Part shown: piece by piece, positions 9,901 through 17,629 of the stretch
Layout of the letters: every line of letters begins with the position of its first letter
Position numbering within the stretch: position 1 is the stretch's first letter
Assembly (NCBI GenBank): GCA_018399135.1
Contig: JAGYPB010000022.1
Location: forward strand, 1-45,164
Direction: 5' to 3'
DNA: 45,164 nt
From: Deltaproteobacteria bacterium
GTDB lineage: Bacteria; Desulfobacterota; Desulfuromonadia; Desulfuromonadales; Geopsychrobacteraceae
Made by a program: the position numbers and the translations under genes
Notes under the pieces: model-generated
What the model was told of the DNA's origin: nothing
Seen by the model: the letters and a program-made list of their open reading frames with translations, nothing else
The model's database searches: none

Positions 9901-10505
9901 TGGTGCCGGTGGAACTTTCCGGTCATGATGGACAAGGACGCGCAGTCGCCCATGCTCGAGCCCGGGTCGTTCTTGCCGCAGGCTATGGCCTTGCGCGTCC
10001 GCCACGTTCAAGACTGGACCTGGAACATTACCCGCATGCGTCAGCCGATATTTATGGCGACCAGAGACTGTTTCATGGCGAAGCTTTCCACGGATTACGC
10101 GAAATTCTCGGTTGTTCAACGCAGGGGATCAATGCGCTGGTGAGCCCGGCACCACAACCGCAAGTATGGATCGAACAACCCCTGCGCAACAGCTGGTTTG
10201 CTGACCCTCTGGCTCTGGACAGCAGCTTTCAAATGCTGATCTTGTGGAGTTTCGAACAGTACCAGTCCGGCTCCTTACCGGTTTTTGCCGGCCGTTACCG
10301 CCAGTACCGCGAGCATTTTCCCGCTAGCGGGGTGGAGGTTCGTGCGCGGATTATCAGTAATAATCAACATCGTGCGACAACGGATATTGACTTTGTCGAT
10401 CCGGCCGATGGGCAACTGGTTGCACGACTGGAAAATTATGAATGTGTGATTGATGCATCCCTTAATGCCACTTTTCAGCGCAATAAACTCACAGGAGTTG
10501 CCTGA
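3927..10505 (+). CDS. pfaA: PfaA-type polyunsaturated fatty acid synthase: KS-AT-ACPx3-KR-DH
   Basis: This 2192-residue multidomain synthase has a ketosynthase at about 10-470 with Cys214 (DAACGSSL), His349 (GHGTGT) and His387 (IGHTKAAAG). A malonyl-type acyltransferase at about 580-880 has Ser683 in GHSYGE and His787 in AAFHSP. A Gln/Ala/Pro-rich linker follows. Three near-identical ACPs carry phosphopantetheine serines at 1154, 1250 and 1345 (GIDSIKRVEIL). A ketoreductase at about 1619-1870 has the VSGGARG loop, Ser1797 and Tyr1809 (QADYAVANE), and a C-terminal PKS-type dehydratase hotdog has His1925. Three ACPs is below the five or six common in Shewanella PfaA. The start is TTG at 3927, with AAGGAG 8 nt upstream, overlapping the pfaD stop; ATG at 3960 is the alternative. 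Only 2 nt separate it from the next gene. Confidence 0.95.
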   Translation: MKTDQQTTDSTMTPLAIVGIGSMFPDAENSQQFWTNIKTGVDSIRDVPESHWRADDYFDADPKTSDKVYAKLGGFLSPVSFNPMDYGILPNALEAIDTSQLLGLLAVEQALEDAGYSAGKEYNRDRVSVILGVTGTLELVVPLGARLGHPRWKQALDEAGVDEETAADVMARISDSYVPWQENSFPGLLGNVVAGRISKHFNFGGTNCVVDAACGSSLSALNLAALELAAGRSDMVITGGVDTFNDIFMYTCFSKTPALSPGGHAKPYSDNADGTTLGEGLGVVVIKRLEDAERDGDRIYAVIKGIGASSDGRGAAIYEPSAQGQTKALLRAYEQAQVTPDTIELVEGHGTGTKVGDAIEVNALRQVYGPAQKPWCALGSIKSQIGHTKAAAGAAGLIKATLALYHKVLPPTIKVQHPAAVLLEKDSPFYVNTECRPWFPAGHHPRRAAVSALGFGGSNFHCLVEEYNTEKKEVDWGGNVQILPFSADDKAALKNQLQMMPRDVLWQQLRLLAAQGRLDFDRQARCRLVMVIERGTLSEKWDIGKRIDAAVALLDQQPEGWCETPDGIYFSTEDHADDVAFLYPGQGAQYPGMLKSLALQFPEFQQVVSDADHLFAEHAQVPRRTLTDLIYPRPVYPTQQQEAAVSALRATEVAQPALGAVECASTAVLQRFGLAPQAVAGHSYGELVALCHAGVFSAADLHRLSRLRGELMTAKGSERGTMLAVSAPLDVINEFIMSEQLDLVLANRNTPEQGVLSGSHAEIERARAVLVGQGISCTPLSVAAAFHSPLVATAAQPFGQALETTTLNSPGFPVYANTSGDRYPQAVGELRSLLAQQLASPVDFVKEIEAMYRDGFRIFVEVGPGARLSGMVRTILKGKHIQTLALDSSNGKRCALADLARLLAKLAALGVNIALASWDEKVLEQAAQQPVRKKGLTVTLTGANHFNKPQPRPPRQQKVAGKSVIQTSQPQGQQREIPMSDQSTSPATAEAQPEQTRSLDHGLSEAIRLAQLNIEALQTISQQTAKLHQQFLEGQQAATRSFMQLVEQQRQLINGTTVTTPAPNAGASVDRHLARPSAEIPSAAPSSAIPPVADQPTPIAPPVAPVTAATVTVDLPAADNIRTALLDVIAEKTGYPVEMLELGMSLDADLGIDSIKRVEILSSLQERLPELPAVKPEDLGILQTLGQIVEHLRGATEPAGRLLQSGSVAIAADTGNVMSALLDVIAEKTGYPVEMLEVGMSLDADLGIDSIKRVEILSALQERLPELPAVKPEDLGVLQTLGQIIEHLQQGSGGSVKSAGISASAGVDGPQVTTALLEVIADKTGYPVEMLELGMSLDADLGIDSIKRVEILSALQERLPELPAVKPEHLGTLQTIDQIVDFLASVSGSEKPAAAVPPPETEPLPIIKRQELRLVSLPMKRPVKSFSFGAGAQVWITDDGSALIDGLATALTKHNLIVKKVKLAEISALNAPTNLCGLLIVAPLKGSDDCFIADSFQLLQLAAPQLRRQGSGQGAFFATISRLNGSFGLSARSGFGDPLSGGLAGLSKSAALEWPEVHCKALDLGMGMEVIPAATTLIEEIFTSAPLEIGVSSTGLNTLELVTEDLSADTRELALEEGDLVVVSGGARGVTAAVSIALARKYRPTLALLGRSPLPEDEPDWLKCLDTEAEIKKALLARSDTPPAPKELQQQYDQLFAGREIRSTLDNILKAGATPLYLPVDLRDEQAVAATINNLQEQYGAVKGLIHGAGVLADKLIADKSREQFLAVYDTKVKGCRHLLAAIATEKLAFLVMFSSSTGRFGRIGQADYAVANEVLNKIAQQFSQTHTQTRVLSMNWGPWDGGMVTAALKKMFAREGVDVIDQQAGAAYLLKELTATDKTVELVIAGGHAQDAVTEEPEPPQNLYVSSAFDLDLNIDQFPFLKSHVIDSKAVVPVAVMIEWLAHAAVHNNPGLKFQGLNDLRVLKGIILDSRQTYNLQAMTGKAIKSDGLHVVPVELSGHDGQGRAVAHARARVVLAAGYGLARPPRSRLDLEHYPHASADIYGDQRLFHGEAFHGLREILGCSTQGINALVSPAPQPQVWIEQPLRNSWFADPLALDSSFQMLILWSFEQYQSGSLPVFAGRYRQYREHFPASGVEVRARIISNNQHRATTDIDFVDPADGQLVARLENYECVIDASLNATFQRNKLTGVA
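7291..8079 (+). repeat. Three tandem ACP-encoding repeats inside pfaA
   Basis: Three coding repeats, roughly 7291-7503, 7579-7791 and 7867-8079, encode ACPs with almost the same sequence from LLDVIAEKTGYPVEMLE to LGQI-EHL. The serine-to-serine spacing is 96 and 95 residues. The DNA is also very similar (TCGCTGGATGCTGATCTGGG recurs), so the copies are kept alike by recombination or arose recently. Linkers between them are Ala/Gly/Ser-rich and less conserved. Confidence 0.9.
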
Positions 10506-10507
10506 CG

Positions 10508-13500
10508 ATGGCCTATGCTCAATCGGTTGCTGTTGTTGCCATGGGGGGGGAGTTCCCCGATGCGGCAACCCTTGATGATTATTGGGAACTGATTCTCAAA
10601 AAAAGAAACAGTGCCCGCCGTCCGCCACCCGGACGCTGGCTGCTACCGGTTGATGAAGTTTACGCTCCTGAAATTGGACTGGCTGATCGGGTGTATTCGG
10701 ACAAGGCCTGCTTTCTTGCTGATACCGCAGATGCACAGGAACTTCCCGAAGTTGATATCGATGCCGGTTTCCTCCGTCAACTGGATCCTGTGTTTCGTCT
10801 GTTGCTGCGGGTCGGTCTGCACACCATGACCAGTGCCGGTACGCCGGCTTTCGATCCGACGCGTGCCGGAGTTATCATCGGCAATCTGGCATTGCCAAGT
10901 GAATCTTCTTCTGTCCTGGCACGCCAACTGCTGGGTAGAACCTTTGCAGAAAAACTCACGGACGACCCTCTGACGATTGATAAACGTCCGATCGTGCCAC
11001 AAAACCACCATGTCGCCGGATTACCGGCCGCAGTACTGGCGCGGGTGTTGGGTTTTGGCGGTACCTGTTTTACCCTTGATGCTGCCTGTGCATCATCTCT
11101 CTACGCGATTAAACTGGCGGTCGATGAATTACTGTCCGGGCGAGCTGACCTGATGCTTGCTGGTGGTTTGTCTCGCCCTGACTCTCTCTATACCCAGATG
11201 GGTTTTTCTCAGCTGCGAGCCCTGTCGGCGAGCGGTCGTTGTGCACCCTTTGATCGCTCTGGTAACGGCCTGGTGGTTGGGGAAGGTTGCGGACTGCTAC
11301 TGCTCAAGCGTACCCTTGATGCGCAGCGCGATGGTGATCAGATCCTGGCGGTTATTCGTGGTATCGGGCTTTCCAATGATCTACAGGGGAATCTGTTGGC
11401 CCCTTCGTCGGAAGGACAACTGCGGGCGATGCGCGCTGCTTATCGCCAGGCCGGTTGGCAACCGAGTGATGTTGATCTGATTGAATGTCATGCTACCGGT
11501 ACACCAGTAGGGGATGCGGTTGAGTTTGCCAGTCTACAGAACCTCTGGGGCAACGGTGGTTGGCGTAGTGGCCAATGTGTTATCGGTTCAGTCAAGGCCA
11601 ATATCGGTCATCTGTTGACCGCAGCCGGTGCTGCAGCATCGATCAAGACCATTCTTGCGCTTTTCCACCAAACGCTACCGCCACAGACACATTTTGATCA
11701 GCCCGCCGCCGGGGTCGATCTGGACAACAGTCCGTTTCGATTGCTTGACCAGGCCTGCTCCTGGCAGCAGCGTCGACCTGAAGTGCCGCGACGTGCAGCG
11801 GTCAGCGCCTTTGGCTTTGGTGGCATCAATGCTCATATGTTGCTGGAAGAATGGCAGCCGGAACGCGCAAAGCGCAAGAAGGTCACCCTTCATCCCTCCT
11901 TTTCGGCCCGTCAGGCACCAATTGCTGTGGTCGGACTGGCCGCTCACTACGGCCCCTGGTCTGAGCCTCATGAGTTGCGCCAGCGGTTTTTTGGCGTTGA
12001 TGACAAGGTACAGCCAACTCCCCCTGCGCATTGGTGGGGCGCCGGGGAGAGTCGTTGGCTGCAGCAGATTTTCCCGAATGGTCTGCCGCAGGGTTTTTGT
12101 CTTGAACAGATCGGTGTCGCTGCCGGTGAGTTTCGCATTCCGCCGACAGAAATGGCAGAAATGCTGCCGCGCCAACTGCTGATGCTCAAGGTGGCTGCTG
12201 CTGCTTTAAAAAATGCCGGTGCCGACGATGTTGATCACCTGTTTACCGGAGTTTTTATCGGTTGTGGCCTCGATCTGAATGCGACCAATTTCAGTTTTCG
12301 TTGGGGACTGACTCAGCAGGCACGTATCTGGGCACAAGAACTGGGCCTCCATTTAACGGAGGATGAGCTTGCCGGCTGGATAGCTGATTTACGTGATGCT
12401 GCCGGCCCGGCGCTGACGGCCAACCGTACTATGGGGGCGCTGGGGAGTGTTGTTGCCAGCCGGATTGCCCGGGAATTCGGGGCCGGTGGCCCGAGTTTCA
12501 CTATTTCTGGTGAAGAAAACTCCAGTTTGCGTGCCCTTGAGGTGGCTATCCATGCCCTGCAGGAAGGCTCCATCAAGCGCGCGGTTGTAGGCGCCGTTGA
12601 TCTTGCCACTGATCTGCGGGATGTGGTCTGTCGTCAGCACCTGACTCCTTTTGCCGGCGCTGCTCCATCACTTCCCCTTGACAGGGAGAGTCAAGGCATC
12701 CAACTTGGTGAAGGGGCTGGGGCGCTGGTCCTTAAGCGCCTGGAAGATGCCCGCCAGGATGGCGATCAGATCCATGCTGTTTTAAGTGGTATCGGTACTG
12801 CCATCGGCGGTGCTGTTGATCAGCTACTGCCGGAGGCTAACGTACTGCGTCACGCTGTGACTGAGGCTTGCAGCGCCGCCGGGGTTAAACCGATCGATAT
12901 CGGTTATCTGGAAGTTGATGGCAGTGGTGATCCTGGAACTGATGCCCTTGAAGCTGAAACTCTGTCCAAGGTGCTCGCCGAAGGTAACCGCAAAACGACT
13001 TGCTGGCTGGGTAGTGTCAAGGCAGATATCGGTCACGCTGGTGGTGCTGCAGGAATGGCTGCGGTCATAAAGGCCATTGTGTGTTTAAAACAGCGACTGT
13101 TGCCTCCTGTCCGGCGGCTGACTGCGCTGCGAACTGAATGGATAACCAACCCTCCACTGTTTCAAGTGGCTGATGCCCCTCAGTACTGGTTAACCAACCG
13201 GGTTTCCGGCGTGCGCCGTGCTATGGTCACGGCACTCGGCAGCGATGGCAGCTATTCTGCCCTGATTGTCGAGGAACACCAGGGCAGCCATCCGGTTCCC
13301 GGTGTCGATCGCCCCTTAGGTGATCTGGCGGCGGGGTTGTTCACCTTCAACGCTGACAGTTTGACTGGCGTCGGCGAAAGGTTGAACGAGCTGAAGCAAC
13401 TTGTTGAACAGTATCAGGATGAATCCTGCGATCAGCTGGCCCGACGCTGGTATTGCAGCCACCCACCTGAACCGGATGCTTCACTTTGTCTGATACTGGT

Positions 13501-16018
13501 GGTCGAAAATCCCGCCGAACTTAATGCCCAGCTCAATCAGGTGTCAATTCAACTCGACCGCCTTGCTACTGATGAGACTCTGAAGTTCGCTGATTTGTTG
13601 TCTCCGGCACAACGAGATCGCGTATTCTTCAGCCGTGAGCGTCTTGCCGGTAAAGGCAAGCTGGCCTTTATCTTTCCCGGTTCCGGTAATCAATTTGCCG
13701 GGATGGGCCGCGATCTGGCAGTGCGCTGGCCGGAAGTTTATGATGTTCAGGAAGACGCTAATTCCTTTCTGGCTGATCAGTATCAGCCGGAACGGTTCTG
13801 GAATGGACCTTTGAGTGACGCGCTGCTGGAAGATCATAATGCACTGGTTATTTCTCATGTGGCCCTGTGCACTGCTTTGCATGACCTGCTGAGCAGATTC
13901 AGCCTTCGGCCGCAGCTGGTCAGTGGTTACAGCCTCGGTGAATCCTCAGGACTGTTTTCAACCGGTACCTGGCTGGAACGCGATGCCATGCTGCAGCGCC
14001 TCAAGGATTCACCCCTGTTTACCAATGAACTGGCTGGAGACTGTCGTGCTGCACGACGAACCTGGGGCCTGCCCCCTGGTCAGCAAGTTGACTGGCATCT
14101 TGGAATTGTTAATGTTTCAGCCGAGCGAGTGAAAAAGGTTCTTGCCGGCAAAAAACAGGTTTACCTGCTGATTATCAATACCTATAAAGAGTGTGTCATC
14201 GGTGGCCAGCGCCGACAGGTTGACATAGTGGTTAAGGAATTAGGCTGCCATTTTATTCCGTTACAAGGGGTTACGACAGTTCATTGCGAAGTGGCCAGGG
14301 CAGTGGCAGATGCCTACCGTAATCTTCACCTGTTCGATGTCAGGGCGCCGCGAGGGATTGATTTTTACAGTTGTGCTTTCGGCGGTAAATATCCTCTGAC
14401 CACCACCAATGCCGCCGACGCCATTCTGGCCCAGGCCCTCGATACCATTGACTATCCACGGGTGATTGAACGTCTGTATGCTGACGGGGCTAGAATTTTT
14501 CTTGAGGTTGGGCCGGGTTCGTCCTGTATACGGATGATCTCCAGCATTCTCGGTGATCGACCTCATCTGGCCCGTTCTTTCTGTATGGCGGGGCAGGATG
14601 GGTCGGTACAGCTGCTACGTCTGTTAGGGCACTGCCTGGCTGAAGGTGTCAAGTTGGATTTGTCACCACTCTACCAGACCGACAATGACGAATTAACCGT
14701 CAGGATCGACCAACGTCCGCAGATTGTTACCACTACCGGCGGCGCTGCTTTTATGCCCATGCTACCGGTCAGAAAGAATCCGGCTTCCCAGCTTGACCTG
14801 ACAAGGCCGGTAGCCGCCAGCAAGAATTTTCGTTTGTCCCCGTCACAACAACAGCTCCCCGTCGCCCCGCAGTCGATCCGCAATGAGGAGACTGTGCCTG
14901 TTCATTTGATCACTGGATTTCGAGATACAGTCGCAGCTGGTGCAAACGCCCATGCAGCCTTTCTGGACCTGTCTGCTGATCTTGAACGCTCCCTGGCCGA
15001 GCAGATATTCTATCAGCAGCAACTGTTGCTAAAGGGGGAGGGGGAGCTTCTTGCTCCGGATCAGTTTACCATCCACGCGGCACAGGATCACCAGCATGCT
15101 GACCAACTATCAGCGGCGGACGTTCTTCCAGGGGCATTGACGGAGCAGGGGAGTAGCGGAGCATTACCGGTATTTGACCGTGATCAGTGTCTGGAGTTTG
15201 CGGTCGGATCCGTGGCCCGAATGCTCGGCAATGAGTTTGCTGAAGTTGATACCTTTCCTACCCGCGTGCGTCTGCCCGATGAACCGCTGATGTTGGTTGA
15301 CCGGATTGTTGCTGTTGAAGGAACTCCCCGCTCCATGACCCGCGGGCGGGTGGTCACCGAGCATGACGTTACGGCTGATCGCTGGTATCTTGATGGTGGG
15401 CGAATCCCGACATGTGTCGCGGTTGAAGCCGGCCAGGCTGACCTGTTTCTGTCTGGCTATCTCGGGATCGATTTTATCACCAGGGGACTGGCGGTGTATC
15501 GTCTGCTGGATGCCGTTGTCACCTTCCATCGGGGTTTACCGACGGTCGGAGCAACGATCCGCTATGATATTTATATCGACAAGTTTTTCCGTCAGGATCA
15601 GACGTACCTGTTCCATTTTCATTTTGAAGCAACGGTCAATGGTGAACCTTTGTTGAGTATGCGTGATGGTTGTGCCGGATTCTTCACCGCAGCGGAATTA
15701 GCGGCAGGCAAAGGGATTGTTCATACCCGTCTCGATTTGCTACCGCAACCGGGTCGTTTGCCTGACGATTGGCGTGAACTGTTACCGCTGGAGGTTGAAT
15801 CTTACAGTGATGCCCAGGTTGCGGCCCTCTATGCAGGGGATCTTGTTGGCTGTTTCGGCCCCGCTTTTGCTGATTTACCCCTGCACAAGCCCTACACACT
15901 ACCTGGTGATAAATTGAAATTGGTTGACCGGGTCCTTCAGCTTGATCCTCAAGGCGGTCGCTACGGTCTGGGACAGATCAGGGCAGAGATGGATATTCAG
16001 CCTGATGCCTGGTTTTAA
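10508..16018 (+). CDS. pfaC: PfaC-type synthase, N-terminal 1836 residues: KS-CLF-AT-DH, interrupted
   Basis: The first ketosynthase has Cys194 (DAACASSL), His328 (CHATGT) and His368 (IGHLLTAAG). The second KS-like domain (about 475-940) is a chain length factor: its Cys is replaced by Glu670 in SGEENSSL. An acyltransferase at about 1060-1360 has PGSGNQF and Ser1142 in GYSLGE; this domain is a separate protein, PfaB, in Shewanella. After a linker, FabA-like hotdogs begin near 1565 (LPDEPLMLVDRIV); the frame ends at a TAA in the middle of the next hotdog, right after DIQPDAWF. The continuation is readable in shifted frames up to 16888 and then in one frame to 17487, so the intact gene would have been about 10508-17487. 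The start is ATG with AGGAG 11 nt upstream. Partner of PfaA and PfaD. Confidence 0.9.
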   Translation: MAYAQSVAVVAMGGEFPDAATLDDYWELILKKRNSARRPPPGRWLLPVDEVYAPEIGLADRVYSDKACFLADTADAQELPEVDIDAGFLRQLDPVFRLLLRVGLHTMTSAGTPAFDPTRAGVIIGNLALPSESSSVLARQLLGRTFAEKLTDDPLTIDKRPIVPQNHHVAGLPAAVLARVLGFGGTCFTLDAACASSLYAIKLAVDELLSGRADLMLAGGLSRPDSLYTQMGFSQLRALSASGRCAPFDRSGNGLVVGEGCGLLLLKRTLDAQRDGDQILAVIRGIGLSNDLQGNLLAPSSEGQLRAMRAAYRQAGWQPSDVDLIECHATGTPVGDAVEFASLQNLWGNGGWRSGQCVIGSVKANIGHLLTAAGAAASIKTILALFHQTLPPQTHFDQPAAGVDLDNSPFRLLDQACSWQQRRPEVPRRAAVSAFGFGGINAHMLLEEWQPERAKRKKVTLHPSFSARQAPIAVVGLAAHYGPWSEPHELRQRFFGVDDKVQPTPPAHWWGAGESRWLQQIFPNGLPQGFCLEQIGVAAGEFRIPPTEMAEMLPRQLLMLKVAAAALKNAGADDVDHLFTGVFIGCGLDLNATNFSFRWGLTQQARIWAQELGLHLTEDELAGWIADLRDAAGPALTANRTMGALGSVVASRIAREFGAGGPSFTISGEENSSLRALEVAIHALQEGSIKRAVVGAVDLATDLRDVVCRQHLTPFAGAAPSLPLDRESQGIQLGEGAGALVLKRLEDARQDGDQIHAVLSGIGTAIGGAVDQLLPEANVLRHAVTEACSAAGVKPIDIGYLEVDGSGDPGTDALEAETLSKVLAEGNRKTTCWLGSVKADIGHAGGAAGMAAVIKAIVCLKQRLLPPVRRLTALRTEWITNPPLFQVADAPQYWLTNRVSGVRRAMVTALGSDGSYSALIVEEHQGSHPVPGVDRPLGDLAAGLFTFNADSLTGVGERLNELKQLVEQYQDESCDQLARRWYCSHPPEPDASLCLILVVENPAELNAQLNQVSIQLDRLATDETLKFADLLSPAQRDRVFFSRERLAGKGKLAFIFPGSGNQFAGMGRDLAVRWPEVYDVQEDANSFLADQYQPERFWNGPLSDALLEDHNALVISHVALCTALHDLLSRFSLRPQLVSGYSLGESSGLFSTGTWLERDAMLQRLKDSPLFTNELAGDCRAARRTWGLPPGQQVDWHLGIVNVSAERVKKVLAGKKQVYLLIINTYKECVIGGQRRQVDIVVKELGCHFIPLQGVTTVHCEVARAVADAYRNLHLFDVRAPRGIDFYSCAFGGKYPLTTTNAADAILAQALDTIDYPRVIERLYADGARIFLEVGPGSSCIRMISSILGDRPHLARSFCMAGQDGSVQLLRLLGHCLAEGVKLDLSPLYQTDNDELTVRIDQRPQIVTTTGGAAFMPMLPVRKNPASQLDLTRPVAASKNFRLSPSQQQLPVAPQSIRNEETVPVHLITGFRDTVAAGANAHAAFLDLSADLERSLAEQIFYQQQLLLKGEGELLAPDQFTIHAAQDHQHADQLSAADVLPGALTEQGSSGALPVFDRDQCLEFAVGSVARMLGNEFAEVDTFPTRVRLPDEPLMLVDRIVAVEGTPRSMTRGRVVTEHDVTADRWYLDGGRIPTCVAVEAGQADLFLSGYLGIDFITRGLAVYRLLDAVVTFHRGLPTVGATIRYDIYIDKFFRQDQTYLFHFHFEATVNGEPLLSMRDGCAGFFTAAELAAGKGIVHTRLDLLPQPGRLPDDWRELLPLEVESYSDAQVAALYAGDLVGCFGPAFADLPLHKPYTLPGDKLKLVDRVLQLDPQGGRYGLGQIRAEMDIQPDAWF

Positions 16019-16887
16019 TCTGTCTATTTTGTTGATGATCGGGTCATGCCGAGGACCTGTGATGTACGAATGCTGTATGCATACTTTGCGGATTTACCTG
16101 CTGCGCATGGGGTGGATCGGTGAAAATGATAGCACCTGGTGCGAACCTGTTCAGAAGTGCGCGTGGCCTGAAATAATGTCGTGGTCAGGTCATTGAAACA
16201 CCAAAAAAGGTTACCTATCAGGTTAGTATCGAATTTGGGCTACGGCCCGGGGAACCGTTCTGCCATTGTCGTGCCTGATGTTTTGCCGACGATCATCCGA
16301 TTGTTGAAATTCCCGATATGTCGGTACGTTTGAGCGGTCTAGATCGCGTCACAAGGTTGAGAGGCCTTATGGCAGCGTCAGACGAAGCCTGTGACAATCG
16401 AAAACAAGCGCATTCTCTACGACCGTGACCGTATTACTGCTTGCTGTCGGCAATCCCTCTGAAGCCTTTGGAGGAAGCTTACCGGGTTTTGATCTCAGGA
16501 ACGAAAAATTGCCCGCCTGCCTGGCCCACCGTTCCAGTTTCTTGAGTCAGTTGTAGAGGTTAAAGGGGAACCATGGAAGCTGGTTGGGGGCTGCTGTCGT
16601 GGCGGAATATGATGTGCCGCCGAATGCCTGGTATTTTCCTGCCCGGTCGGCAGAGGCGGAAATTGCCCTTTAGCGTCCTGCTTGAGATTGGTGCTGCACC
16701 GCAGCTGGCTGGCGGCTTTATCTGGGTTCGGCGTTGACCAGCGACACTGATCTGTCATTCCACAATCTGGATGGTCAGGCGATCCAAATACAAAGCTGTG
16801 ACCCCACTGTCATCGCCTCTCACTATTGAGTCGAGATCACTCGTATTGCCAGTAGCGGCGGGATGATTATCCGGGTACAGTTTTAAC
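16016..16887 (+). pseudogene. pfaC: Frame-disrupted middle of pfaC (two hotdog dehydratase segments)
   Basis: Reading in successive frames gives continuous PfaC-like protein. After WF-stop come VDDRVMP, MYECCMHTLRIYLLRMGW (frame from about 16062), RGQVIETPKKVTYQVSI (about 16180), HPIVEIPDMSVRLSGLDR, VTIENKRILYDRDRITA (about 16391), AVGNPSEAFG (about 16443), RKIARLPGPPFQFLESVVEV (about 16496), VVAEYDVPPNAWYF (about 16590), FSVLLEIG (about 16669), ALTSDTDLSFHNLDGQ (about 16731) and VEITRIASSGGMII (about 16830). I count about thirteen frame changes plus compensated indel pairs, while amino acids between them stay conserved. The TAA at 16016 disappears if two A's and a later T are removed, restoring WFFCHF with the FabA-type catalytic His. 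That pattern suits indel-rich poor sequence or very recent damage better than old neutral decay. Confidence 0.85.
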
Positions 16888-17487
16888 GTGAAGGACAGTA
16901 TCGGCCCGGTTTATACTGGAACCACTGTGTTTGGTTTCTTTTCGGCAGCTGCCCTGGCTCAGCAGGTAGGGGTACGTGGAGTAACAAACTGGCAACCACC
17001 GTCGGAACAAATCAATCGGTCCAAAACCTTTGAATACCCTGTTACAGCACCATTTCCCGACAGCATGCTGCGCATGGTCGATACCATTGATGTGTTTATC
17101 TCCGATGGGGGGCCACATCAACTCGGGTTTATCCGTGGCAGTAAAATAGTTAATCCTGATGAGTGGTTCTTTAAAGCGCATTTTTATCAGGATCCGGTTT
17201 GTCCAGGTTCTTTAGGGCTTGAATCTTTTCTGCAGCTGCTTATGGTTGTGGCTACTGAACGGTGGGGAGATGCTGCTGGTCGCCATTTTGAAACGATGGC
17301 CCTGGGTGAAGAGCATCGCTGGAATTACCGTGGCCAGATTATCCCCAGTAATCAGCGTGTTGAAATTGAAGCGGTAATCACCGGGATCGATGACCGGAAC
17401 AGAACCATTAAAGCAGATGGACTGTTGTCGGTAGATGGAAAAATCATCTATCAGATGAAAGATTTTGCCCTGCGTCTTCATGATTGA
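16888..17487 (+). CDS. pfaC: C-terminal part of the PfaC-type synthase (FabA-like dehydratase), separate open frame
   Basis: This open frame of 199 residues from a GTG encodes the last FabA-like hotdog of the PfaC dehydratase region. MLRMVDTIDVF opens the hotdog, and FKAHFYQDPVCPGSLGLES contains the FabA-type catalytic His (residue 98 of this frame) and the PGSLGLES motif. There is no ribosome binding site worth the name before the GTG, and the protein upstream continues into it in broken frames. It is therefore best read as the 3' end of pfaC rather than an independent gene. If the upstream lesions are genuine, a free-standing dehydratase piece from this start is conceivable but unproven. 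Confidence 0.8.
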   Translation: MKDSIGPVYTGTTVFGFFSAAALAQQVGVRGVTNWQPPSEQINRSKTFEYPVTAPFPDSMLRMVDTIDVFISDGGPHQLGFIRGSKIVNPDEWFFKAHFYQDPVCPGSLGLESFLQLLMVVATERWGDAAGRHFETMALGEEHRWNYRGQIIPSNQRVEIEAVITGIDDRNRTIKADGLLSVDGKIIYQMKDFALRLHD

Positions 17488-17574
17488 TTATTGCCGGACG
17501 GCTGATGCTTCACCTGTCGGGTAAATTATGTTACAAGAGGCCCTGGTTTCATTCTGTTTTTGTATTCTTAACCC

Positions 17575-17607
17575 AACTATCCCGCTACTTGCGACGGGAT
17601 AGTTTTT
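17575..17607 (+). terminator. Intrinsic terminator between pfaC and oleA
   Basis: A perfect 10-bp stem, AACTATCCCG (17575-17584) with CGGGATAGTT (17595-17604), encloses a 10-nt loop and runs into TTTTT. It is a textbook rho-independent terminator lying only 22 nt before the oleA start codon. It would end most transcripts from the pfa genes, or act as an attenuator that sets the pfa:ole ratio. No convincing promoter is visible between it and oleA. Confidence 0.85.
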
Positions 17608-17629
17608 AAACAATGAAGTTAATTCATCA

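Noticed and set aside
15924..16196. Separate 90-aa gene at the end of pfaC
   Set aside because: Its C-terminal half is PfaC dehydratase sequence in a shifted frame; its first half overlaps pfaC out of frame.
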